From contig CAUCTV010000051.1 in the NCBI GenBank assembly GCA_958445895.1, positions 1 to 9,230 on the forward strand: a stretch of DNA of 9,230 nucleotides. Reading direction: 5' to 3'. The first letter of the stretch is position 1, and every line of letters begins with the position of its first letter. Below, piece after piece: positions 1 to 6,348 of the stretch. The notes under the pieces were generated by a model. It ran no database searches. It saw nothing but the letters and a program-made list of their open reading frames with translations, and was not told the origin of the DNA. This DNA is from an uncultured Collinsella sp. (lineage in GTDB: Bacteria > Actinomycetota > Coriobacteriia > Coriobacteriales > Coriobacteriaceae). The position numbers and the translations under genes were made by a program.

Positions 1-749
1 CTCACGGCACGGCACAGTTCGTCATTGGACGAGAGGCCCGCAACACCAAGCGTCGAGGGCGCCTCGAGCGCACCGACATAGGAGATCTCGCTCATCAGGC
101 GTGCAAGGTAGCCGCCGGCCGTGGAGTCGCAGATCACATAGTCGACCTCGCCGGACTCGAGCGCCTCAAAGCACTCGTTGATGTTGGGGTAGGTCTTTTG
201 GTTGGCGGTGATGCTCTGCTTAGCAAGCGCCTCCTGCGAGGCCGAGGACATCTGGACACCCAGAGTAGACGTGTTAAGGGTATCGGTGGAAACGCTTAGC
301 GACCCACCATCGCTGGTTTTACCGAACACGGAAGCGGCATCGTACAGGCAGGTGCCGAGCGAGCTAACGTCCCCGTCCGTGGAGTTGATCTCGCCGATAA
401 AGATATCAGCCTTTTTGTCGCCGAGCGCGGAACCTGCCGAGGACGCATCGACAAAGGCGACCTTAAGGCCCATGCGGCTTGCGAGGGCGCGGGCGGCGTC
501 GACCGCATACCCCGTGAGCTCGCCGTCGGTGCCCTGCATGGCCTGCGGCGCATCGGAAGTATCGAGGGCGACCGTCAGGGTACCGGGGGTGACCAGGGCA
601 TCATCCGACACCGTGGGCGTGACGGTCTCGTACTCGATCTGGTCGATCGTGGGAGTCGTGAACGTAGACAGCGGGTTGAACGCGCATCCGCTCAGACCCA
701 AAACGGCGATGACCGCTGCGGTCCCAGCACCTAACCGAGCCGCGTGCAT
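1..749 (-). CDS. ABC transporter substrate-binding lipoprotein, family 3 (partial; C-terminus beyond left edge)
   Basis: The visible 249 codons encode an extracellular solute-binding protein of the SBP_bac_3 type, which delivers a small solute, often an amino acid, to an ABC importer. Residues 1-21 form a lipoprotein signal peptide ending in the lipobox LSGC, with Cys22 as the predicted lipidated residue. TLTVALDTSDAPQ (57-69) opens lobe 1. GELTGYAVDAARALASRMGLKVAFVDA (76-102) contains the family's 'G-x-x-V-D-x-A' helix. KKADIFIGEINST (112-124) and EVDYVICDSTAGGYLA (201-216) fit the hinge and second lobe. The start at 749 is chosen because GAGGGG (762-757) lies 7 nt upstream and gives an ideal signal peptide. 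ATG 767 is a weaker alternative. The frame stays open far upstream, with further ATGs at 986 and 1058. The Arg that usually follows the 'MTIT' segment in amino-acid binders is not seen, so the ligand is unclear. The family call is firm; the substrate is not. Confidence 0.88.
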   Translation of the reverse strand, partial: MHAARLGAGTAAVIAVLGLSGCAFNPLSTFTTPTIDQIEYETVTPTVSDDALVTPGTLTVALDTSDAPQAMQGTDGELTGYAVDAARALASRMGLKVAFVDASSAGSALGDKKADIFIGEINSTDGDVSSLGTCLYDAASVFGKTSDGGSLSVSTDTLNTSTLGVQMSSASQEALAKQSITANQKTYPNINECFEALESGEVDYVICDSTAGGYLARLMSEISYVGALEAPSTLGVAGLSSNDELCRAV

Positions 750-1098
750 CAAGCTGCCCCTCACCATGTCCACTACCCTGCCTTCTGTGTCGTATACGAT
801 CCGTGCGATGCGCGGAATATCAGATTGTTCCCACCAGCTGACCTGGTATTTGACCCCACACTTGCGCACCGGGGTGTTTGCTCGGGAGGCCGCAGCCACC
901 TTCACGACTGGCCCGCTCGCCCGCGAGGCGGTATTGCCCCAAAGAAAGTAGAACGGACGGTGCGGCTTACATCTAGGACGCGCCATGATCGCGCCGCGCG
1001 CACGCGGTCGCTTACGTGGATCCCTTTGACCGCGTCTGTCTTGGACTAGGACGGGCATTTCGTCCGTCCGCAACCACAGCCTGGTAGGAACGTAGCGC
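750..1098 (-). other. long leader / unassigned region upstream of the solute-binding protein gene
   Basis: This stretch lies between the putative promoter and the chosen start codon. Near its 5' end is a hairpin, GGACGGGC (1049-1056) against GTCCGTCC (1062-1069), with a 5-nt loop and one G-U pair. I looked for T-box, SRP RNA, tRNA and common riboswitch signatures and recognised none. The reading frame of the downstream gene is open across the whole stretch. Read as protein it has no recognisable domain and would bury a good lipobox about 80-100 residues into the protein, so I treat it as non-coding leader. Confidence 0.3.
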
Positions 1099-1127
1099 AT
1101 TATAGCTAAGTTCAAGCTAAAGTTTAA
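1099..1127 (-). promoter_or_regulatory. putative sigma70-type promoter for the solute-binding lipoprotein gene
   Basis: On the minus strand a perfect TATAAT (1104-1099) is preceded, after 17 nt, by the weaker -35 match TTAAAC (1127-1122). Transcription would start near 1092 and leave a leader of about 340 nt before the ATG at 749. The -10 box is strong; the -35 box matches TTGACA at only three positions. This is inference from motif and position. Confidence 0.4.
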
Positions 1128-1185
1128 GGTTAGGGGCGTCATTCGCATCGCGAGTACAGATTTCGCAGGTCGGAGTGGGCTATTC

Positions 1186-1246
1186 GTGCCCCTGTGAAGC
1201 CCGGAGCTCCCCTATGGGGAGCTCCGGGGCACCCTTCCTAGGGTGC
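1186..1246. terminator. cluster of GC-rich hairpins, possible factor-aided or U-less terminator of the comF/nuclease transcript
   Basis: A perfect 13-bp stem (1200-1212 with 1216-1228; core GGAGCTCCCC) closes on a 3-nt loop. It abuts a second 7-bp stem, GCACCCT (1229-1235) with AGGGTGC (1240-1246). GTGCCCC (1186-1192) can also pair with GGGGCAC (1226-1232), which would compete with both stems. No T-run follows on either strand, so this is not a textbook intrinsic terminator. Its position downstream of the minus-strand nuclease-like gene and upstream of the next promoter fits transcript termination or insulation. The pairing is seen directly; the role is inferred. Confidence 0.45.
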
Positions 1247-1249
1247 TGT

Positions 1250-1464
1250 GGCCAAAAAATGGCAAATATGAGTACTGTCACCAATTTAGTAACAGGCAGT
1301 TTTAGCCTCTCGGACAGATTTTGCGCTCAGTGTCGCCAACCTGATGCTTAGTTATTCTACATTTGTTTATTATCTTCTTACTTTATGACGCCTCCGAGTC
1401 CTAAATTCCTTGATTTTGCTGTTACTGATTTAGTGACAGTACTCATATTTGCCATATTTTGGCC
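1250..1464. repeat. MITE-like element: 46-bp imperfect terminal inverted repeats around a 123-bp AT-rich core
   Basis: The arms 1250-1295 and 1419-1464 are inverted copies matching at 42 of 46 positions. Each begins at its outer edge with GGCCAAAA and ends inward in AGTAACAG. Each arm also holds a smaller dyad of the form CTGTYACY-N5-AGTRACAG (1275-1295 and 1419-1439). The core is much more AT-rich than the neighbouring genes and has no ORF of note. I see no clear target-site duplication and no transposase, so a non-autonomous mobile element, a dispersed palindromic repeat or a regulatory double operator are all possible. The structure is certain; its class is inferred. Confidence 0.65.
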
Positions 1465-1499
1465 AGGGCATATGATTAACCCCCTATTTTCGACGTGAA

Positions 1500-2609
1500 T
1501 TAGACCGGCTTAAGCCCAAAACACGCCCGCAGCGTATTAAGCAACGCCTCTTGCTTCTTCCTGCGGGCATCGACACGATTCCGGTACCGCTTTCGCATAC
1601 GCTGGTGCATGCGCCATGCGAGCGCTTCCATCGCTTCCATGTCACAGAGCATTTCGTTGTTGACCGTCGCGACCTCGATTCCCATAGTAATCAAGCCCGT
1701 GTTGCGCTTTTCATCATGGATACGTCCCCTCCGAGAGGAATGGCCCAGCTCACCGTTGTATTCCAGGTCAAACCGGGCTGCCTCCTGATATGCATCGCAA
1801 ACTGCATGGGGCATCCCCGAGATTGCCTGCGCACGGTCATCGAACTCGATCTTGTAGTCGGTCTTAAAAGGTCCGCAGGCAAACCCGCCATAGGAAAACG
1901 GAAGCGAAAACAGGGCGAGCATGATGCACTCCATGGGCGAGAGCAGGTTTTCCGAAAGATAGGGACACAGACGCAGCAGCTGTTTGGCCACATTCCCCTT
2001 GCATGCCGCAAGGTAATCTGCCAGACGATCGGGCATCAGCACCGGCTCGACTTCAAAGTAGCCCACGTCTGCTGGCTGGTCCTTGTCCTTTGCAAGTTTA
2101 TTCGTAACAGGCGAGGTGTAGGGAGGCAGATACTTCCCGCGGTCGCTCAGTGAAATCTTAGAGCACAGCTCCTGGGCCAGGGCAAATGCCTGGATACAGC
2201 CAAGTTCGCGCGCAACGGCAAGGCAGAGGGCCTCGGGAGACAAGCTGTACACCCCCGGTTCCACCTCTAGAATCGAGCCGGCGGGCAACCCGGAACACAC
2301 GGACCAGCCTACGCTAGGCATGCGGCGGCGCTGCGCCGCAGATCCCACCAGCAAGCACAAATCCTCTTGCACCTCGCCGCTTGCGGCTCCAATTCGCACC
2401 AAGTCAGGAAGATAGATATCCTCGGTCGAGGGCGACGACGTGCGCAGCACACGGCGCTCTTCATCGGGATTAAGGTCCTTCCAGCTGATATAGCCCATCT
2501 GCCGGCGCTCGGCGCGCATCATGCGCAGCGCTGAAGCGCCTGTTAGGATTACGGAAGCCGCTAGCTGTTCGCCTGTCGGCTCGTTGCGCCGCTCAATCTT
2601 CACTGCCAC
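1500..2609 (-). CDS. orphan protein with putative C-terminal DUF559/Vsr-like nuclease fold
   Basis: 369 residues, function unknown. GTG 2609 is the likely start: AGGGG (2621-2617) lies 7 nt upstream and overlaps the comF stop codon, which suggests translational coupling. The open frame extends to 2975, but that part is comF read in another frame. Residues 60-150 look like a regulatory or binding region (DIYLPDLV, VCSGLPAGSILEVEPGVYSLSPEALCLAVA, ELC). The segment from CPYLSENLLSPMECIMLALFSLPFSYGGF (215-243) to the end resembles PD-(D/E)xK proteins of the DUF559/Vsr group: D272, then D281-L-E283-Y-N-G-E287, H290, and D299/R302, followed by a hydrophobic strand and helix. The last 40 residues are strongly basic. 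I recall this architecture from many Coriobacteriia proteins annotated as hypothetical. The nuclease assignment is by motif only; the catalytic state is unproven. A 215-bp inverted-repeat element lies 35 bp past its stop. Confidence 0.75.
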   Translation of the reverse strand: MAVKIERRNEPTGEQLAASVILTGASALRMMRAERRQMGYISWKDLNPDEERRVLRTSSPSTEDIYLPDLVRIGAASGEVQEDLCLLVGSAAQRRRMPSVGWSVCSGLPAGSILEVEPGVYSLSPEALCLAVARELGCIQAFALAQELCSKISLSDRGKYLPPYTSPVTNKLAKDKDQPADVGYFEVEPVLMPDRLADYLAACKGNVAKQLLRLCPYLSENLLSPMECIMLALFSLPFSYGGFACGPFKTDYKIEFDDRAQAISGMPHAVCDAYQEAARFDLEYNGELGHSSRRGRIHDEKRNTGLITMGIEVATVNNEMLCDMEAMEALAWRMHQRMRKRYRNRVDARRKKQEALLNTLRACFGLKPV

Positions 2610-2619
2610 AAAACCACCC

Positions 2620-3426
2620 CTACCAAACACGTGCGATAGCAAGGCCATCGACTGCCGCAGCGCCGGCACGCTTGAGCTCCGCCGAGGCCGCTGCCATGGT
2701 CGCGCCCGTGGTGATAACGTCATCGATAAGCAGTAGACGGCGGCCGCGCACGTCCTCAACCGTCTCGTACATGCCTTGGGCACGCTCGCGACGCTCCTCA
2801 CGACCGAGTTCGCGCTGGTCGCCATGCCCGTACTTGACGAGGGCATCGAGCAGGGGAACGCCCGACAGCTCGCAAAATGGGCGCGCAATGGCCTCCATAT
2901 GATCAAAGCCACGCCGCCGAAACGCTGCCGCCGTCGCAGGCACAAACACCACCGCATCCGCACCGGACAGCACACCTCCTAAGCGATCGGGCGCTACGAC
3001 CTGGGCATGCAGGGCGGTGTCGTAGAGCAGCTCCGCCAGATACGGCGCCAGGCGTCGCTCGCCCGCGTCCTTGTACGCTTTAATGATGCGCGGCAGCGGA
3101 TGCGCATAGACGGAGCACGCCAGGCAGCGGTCGAGCGCCTCCGCCATTGCCGAGGACGTGCCCTCGACCGAACACTCAGTGCACAGCAAATCCCCAAACG
3201 GGGCGCCGCATCGGGTGCAGCTATGACGTGGGTCGATGAGCGTGAGCGCGGCCAGGCAGTCTTGGCAAATAAGCGCACCGGCGCGCTCGCAGCCGGCACA
3301 TCGTGTTGGCGACAATGCCTCGAGTGCCTCGCGTGCCGCCCGCTCGGCAAACGGCAGCAATTCGTCCGCAAACGGTAGGGCGCCGGCACCCTGCAGACGG
3401 CTCAATTTGTTCAGATGGCTCTTCAA
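2620..3426 (-). CDS. comF: ComF family phosphoribosyltransferase-like competence protein
   Basis: 268 residues. The N-terminus carries eight cysteines in four CX2C pairs (C43/C46, C54/C57, C70/C73, C82/C85) that would bind zinc, as in the ComFC/GntX group. YKDAGERRLAPYLAELL (118-134) and FRRRGFDHMEAIA (169-181) are typical ComF blocks. LLLIDDVITTGATM (231-244) is the PRPP-binding loop of type I phosphoribosyltransferases. ComFC is needed for DNA uptake in transformable Firmicutes; its reaction is not settled and its role here is inferred. TTG 3426 is chosen as start because a strong GGGAGGG (3440-3434) sits 7 nt upstream. That SD is inside a 12-bp stem, so translation may be controlled. Length is slightly above the usual 220-250. 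It lies 102 bp after ricT and 10 bp before the nuclease-like gene. Confidence 0.9.
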   Translation of the reverse strand: MKSHLNKLSRLQGAGALPFADELLPFAERAAREALEALSPTRCAGCERAGALICQDCLAALTLIDPRHSCTRCGAPFGDLLCTECSVEGTSSAMAEALDRCLACSVYAHPLPRIIKAYKDAGERRLAPYLAELLYDTALHAQVVAPDRLGGVLSGADAVVFVPATAAAFRRRGFDHMEAIARPFCELSGVPLLDALVKYGHGDQRELGREERRERAQGMYETVEDVRGRRLLLIDDVITTGATMAAASAELKRAGAAAVDGLAIARVW

Positions 3427-3429
3427 GAC

Positions 3430-3465
3430 ACAACCCTCCCTACATTCGGTCGCAGGGAGGGTTGT
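3430..3465 (-). promoter_or_regulatory. hairpin sequestering the comF Shine-Dalgarno sequence
   Basis: In the minus-strand RNA, 3465-3454 (ACAACCCTCCCT) pairs perfectly over 12 bp with 3441-3430 (AGGGAGGGTTGT) around a 12-nt loop. The 3' arm contains the whole comF SD and ends 3 nt before the TTG start. Formation of the stem should block ribosome access; opening it would allow translation. No U-run follows, which argues against a plain intrinsic terminator. The pairing is seen directly; the regulatory role is inferred. Confidence 0.6.
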
Positions 3466-3481
3466 TGATTCAGCGCTATGG

Positions 3482-3519
3482 TACCCCGACGCGATTGGGG
3501 TAAGGCGGGTTAAATCCGC
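3482..3519 (-). terminator. weak hairpins after ricT, possible partial terminator
   Basis: TACCCC (3482-3487) can pair with GGGGTA (3497-3502), and GCGG (3505-3508) with CCGC (3516-3519). They lie just past the ricT stop in the only sizeable gap of the minus-strand gene run. Neither is followed by a T-run. They could reduce read-through from ricT to comF. I see no convincing promoter for comF in the gap, so comF may still depend on read-through. Confidence 0.25.
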
Positions 3520-3528
3520 TCGCGGGCG

Positions 3529-5229
3529 TTATTCGCCGGCGGGCGGTTGTGGTGCGGCCGAAGACGGGGTCGAGCCCTCGCCACCATCCTGGCGCGGCTT
3601 GCGGGAACGGCGACGACGACGGCGCTTTTGACCCTGGTCGGCCGAGCCCTCGCCACCGCGATCCTCGCGCGGCTCGCGCTCGTCGCGAGCCGCGCCACGC
3701 GAAGCCTTGGCAGCCGCTCCCCCGCCATCTCCGGGACGCCGGCGCGTGACCTTGACCTCGCCATCCGAGACCTGATCGGCCACGGAGGGCACTGAGGGCT
3801 TCTGCTGCGCGCCCGAGGAATGGCGACGGCGCGGACGCGGGGCGCGCTCCTCCTCGCCACGTGACTTGCCGCCCTTGTCGGCAGGCGCATCGGAGGCCGA
3901 GGGACCCTTGGAAGCGGCACCAGCCTCGCGAGCAGCTGCAGCGCGGAAGGCATCCTCGCGCTCCTCGCTCGACAGGTGACGGCGGCGACGGCGCGTGGGG
4001 TTCATGCCACCGCCGCGGTTTTGCTGCTGGGGCTGTTGAGCCTCGCGCTCGCGGGAAACGTTCTTGCCCGCGGCCGCAGCCTCGGTAGCATCACCCGAGC
4101 CCGCGCGCTTGCGACGACGACGGCCACCAGCGGCCTCCTCGGCCTCGGGCGTTGCGGCATTGCCACGGCCCTTTCCGCGGCCACGGCCCTCGCCCTGCCC
4201 CTGACCGGCGCGAGCATCGGATTCAGCATCGCGACGACGGCGCTTGGGCATCGACGTGCCAGCAAGACGGTCGGCGCTCGACAGGCCATCGCCCACGTCG
4301 ACGCCGTTCTCGCGGTCGAGCTCCATGAGCGCCAGGCGCATCTCGGGCGACTCGATGCGCTCGAGCACGTCGTGCGTCACGCAGTCGGGGCGGCAGTTGC
4401 AGCCCTGCTCGGCGGCCTTCTTTTTGCAGCCCTCCGAGCAGGTCATATCGGCCAGGTTGACCTTAAAGACCTTGCCGTTCTCCAGGCGCAGCACCAGCTG
4501 CTCACGCGGCGTGTCATATTCCTGAATACGCGCCTTGCCGAGCGGCGTATCGATGAGCGTCTTCTTTTTGGGCGCACGGCTCTTAAAGTCCTTGTACGCT
4601 TCGAACTCATAGCGCAGGCAGCACATCAGGCGGCCGCAAACGCCGCTGATCTTGGAGGAATTGAGCGGCAGGTCCTGCTCTTTTGCCATGCGGATCGAGA
4701 CGGGCTCAAACTGTCCGCCAAAGCGCGTGCAGCAGAGCTCCTGGCCGCACTGGGCATAGCCGCCCACCAGGCGAGTCTCGTCGCGCACGCCGATCTGGCG
4801 CATGTCGACGCGAATGTGCAGCGTCGAGGACAGATCCTTGACGAGCTGACGAAAATCGACGCGCTCCTCGGCCGCAAAGTAGAACACGGCCTTCTCGCCG
4901 CCAAACAGGTACTCGACGCCGACCGGCTTCATCTCGAGGTCGAGCTCCTTGACCAGGCGACGGAAATCGACCATGGCCTCGTCGCCTTGGATGGCCAGAT
5001 CATCGGCAAGCTGCAGGTCGATGTCGCTCGCCACGCGCAGCACGGGCTTGAGCGGCTGGCCGATCTCGTCCTGCGGCACCTCGAAGGGATCGGCCGTGAC
5101 CAAGCCGATCTCGGTTCCGCGCTCGGTGGAGCAGATAGCATAATCGGCCTCGAGGATATCCAGATCCTGCGGGTCGAACCACAGGTCGCGCGAGGCGTAG
5201 GTAAACTTAACGGGTACGACTAACGGCAT
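3529..5229 (-). CDS. ricT: PSP1-domain protein RicT (YaaT) with long basic disordered C-terminal extension
   Basis: 566 residues. The first ~285 match the RicT/YaaT family: a PSP1-type core (about 60-150, ending IRVDMRQIGVRDETRLVGG) and then the hallmark cysteines CGQELCC (161-167) and CGRLMCC (198-204), which in the family hold an iron-sulphur cluster. In Bacillus subtilis RicT acts with RicA and RicF to promote RNase Y-dependent mRNA maturation, competence and sporulation. No RicA/RicF gene is in this window. A further Cys cluster, CX3C-X8-CXCX3C (264-283), follows. From about 328 to the end the protein is low-complexity, with RRRR blocks and Gly, Glu and Lys stretches, roughly doubling the usual ~275-residue length and suggesting RNA binding. 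ATG 5229 has AGGAAGG 7 nt upstream and overlaps the holB stop by 10 bp, so the genes are co-translated. Confidence 0.9.
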   Translation of the reverse strand: MPLVVPVKFTYASRDLWFDPQDLDILEADYAICSTERGTEIGLVTADPFEVPQDEIGQPLKPVLRVASDIDLQLADDLAIQGDEAMVDFRRLVKELDLEMKPVGVEYLFGGEKAVFYFAAEERVDFRQLVKDLSSTLHIRVDMRQIGVRDETRLVGGYAQCGQELCCTRFGGQFEPVSIRMAKEQDLPLNSSKISGVCGRLMCCLRYEFEAYKDFKSRAPKKKTLIDTPLGKARIQEYDTPREQLVLRLENGKVFKVNLADMTCSEGCKKKAAEQGCNCRPDCVTHDVLERIESPEMRLALMELDRENGVDVGDGLSSADRLAGTSMPKRRRRDAESDARAGQGQGEGRGRGKGRGNAATPEAEEAAGGRRRRKRAGSGDATEAAAAGKNVSREREAQQPQQQNRGGGMNPTRRRRRHLSSEEREDAFRAAAAREAGAASKGPSASDAPADKGGKSRGEEERAPRPRRRHSSGAQQKPSVPSVADQVSDGEVKVTRRRPGDGGGAAAKASRGAARDEREPREDRGGEGSADQGQKRRRRRRSRKPRQDGGEGSTPSSAAPQPPAGE

Positions 5230-6347
5230 TTCAGTGCCTTCCTGATATCGAACAGCATGACCTCGATGGCCAGCTGGGGAGTAACGTTTCTGGCGATGTT
5301 GCGCTCGGCGGTCGCGACCGCCTCGAGCGCCTGGGTGGCACCCGCAACATTGGTCGCGGCGGCAAGCCGACCGATCGTGTCGCGCACGTCCTCGTTCACC
5401 ACGTCGGCTGCCTCGTCCTGAAGTGTCAGCAGCACGTCGCGCATGAGCGTCCGCGCGCTCGCCAGCGCTTCCATGATACCCGAACGCTCGCGCGCGTTGA
5501 GTTCGCGCTTGTTGCGGTCCTCAAGCTGCTTCAATGCTCCACGCGACAGGTAGTCGGCGTTTTGCTCGAGTACCTTTTCCTGCGTGGACTTGACCTCGGC
5601 GAGCGGCGCCTTGACGGCGACGATGAGCGACTTGGCGCGACTGAGCACGTCGGCCTCGTCGGCGGCAATGAGTGAGTCGATGGCACGGATCATCTGGCGA
5701 CGGGCGTCCTGGCGCTCGGCGCTCTTGAGGAACTCGATACCACGCGTGGGGCTTCCCGCCACGGCGACGGCCATGCGGCAGCGCGCGGGATCCTGCCCGG
5801 TGGCGCGGCTCACGGCCTGCGCGGCCACGGTGGGAGACACCAGCCGAAACGGCACACACTGGCAGCGGCTCACGATGGTGGGCAGCATCACGTCTGCCGA
5901 GGTACCCAACAGGATGAACATGACGCCCTCGGGCGGCTCCTCGAGCGTTTTGAGCAGTGCGTTGGCGGTGTTGGCACGCAGTTGCTCGGCACGGTCGATG
6001 ATATAGACCTTGGCCTTGGCACGGATGGGCGCCAGCGGCACGTCATCGAGCAGCTCGCGGGTCTGGGCAATGAGGTAACCCGTGGCGCTCTCGGGCGTGT
6101 AATAGTGCACGTCGGGATGCGTATGCCGAGCAACGCGCACGCAGCTGTCGCATGCGCCGCAGCCGTCCTGCTCGCACAGGAAGGCTTGGGCAAGCGCCCA
6201 CGCGGCGTCGAGCTTGCCCGCGCCGGGCGCGCCCAAAAACAGGTAGGCGTGCGATGCGCGACCGCTAGCGACGGCATTGGTCAAAAAGTCGCGCACGCGC
6301 TCTTGGGTGTCGAGCTTGGCCAGCAGGCTTGCCTGAGCGGGGGCCAT
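5220..6347 (-). CDS. holB: DNA polymerase III delta' subunit (clamp loader)
   Basis: 375 residues. This is the delta' subunit of the clamp loader, which helps load the beta clamp on primed DNA during replication. Visible parts are SHAYLFLGAPGAGKLDAAW (32-50) with a P-loop in which the usual Ser/Thr after Lys is Leu46, a zinc module C58-X4-C63-X2-C66-X2-C69, VYIIDRAEQL (114-123) in the Walker B position, ANALLKTLEEPPEGVMFIL (128-146), and the SRC motif (160-162) that is typical of DnaX and delta'. The Leu substitution fits a non-hydrolysing subunit. ATG 6347 is chosen over upstream in-frame starts because AAGGAGG (6363-6357) lies 9 nt before it and it begins 1 nt after the tmk stop. It sits between tmk and ricT, an order known from many Gram-positive genomes. 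Confidence 0.93.
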   Translation of the reverse strand: MAPAQASLLAKLDTQERVRDFLTNAVASGRASHAYLFLGAPGAGKLDAAWALAQAFLCEQDGCGACDSCVRVARHTHPDVHYYTPESATGYLIAQTRELLDDVPLAPIRAKAKVYIIDRAEQLRANTANALLKTLEEPPEGVMFILLGTSADVMLPTIVSRCQCVPFRLVSPTVAAQAVSRATGQDPARCRMAVAVAGSPTRGIEFLKSAERQDARRQMIRAIDSLIAADEADVLSRAKSLIVAVKAPLAEVKSTQEKVLEQNADYLSRGALKQLEDRNKRELNARERSGIMEALASARTLMRDVLLTLQDEAADVVNEDVRDTIGRLAAATNVAGATQALEAVATAERNIARNVTPQLAIEVMLFDIRKALKCR

Positions 6348-6348
6348 G

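Noticed and set aside
790..870. SRP RNA-like string (TACCAGGTCAG on the minus strand) and T-box-like GGTGGGAAC
   Set aside because: The rest of the SRP domain IV consensus (GGAAGGAAGCAGCC-like) and the full T-box motif are absent.
202..951. 249-codon open frame on the plus strand
   Set aside because: It overlaps the minus-strand solute-binding protein, which has a signal peptide and family blocks; the plus frame has no recognisable domain.
1250..1464. CRISPR-like repeat or tRNA pair
   Set aside because: Only two inverted copies occur, with no direct repeats or regular spacers, and no cloverleaf or TTCGA-type loop was found.
2610..2975. N-terminal extension of the nuclease-like ORF up to 2975
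   Set aside because: It lies wholly inside comF in another frame, its residues are Arg/Ser/Cys-rich shadow sequence, and a well-placed SD marks GTG 2609.
3976..5223. 415-codon open frame on the plus strand
   Set aside because: It is antisense to ricT. Its Ala/Leu-rich composition mirrors GC-rich codons, and ricT has clear family motifs, an SD and operon context.
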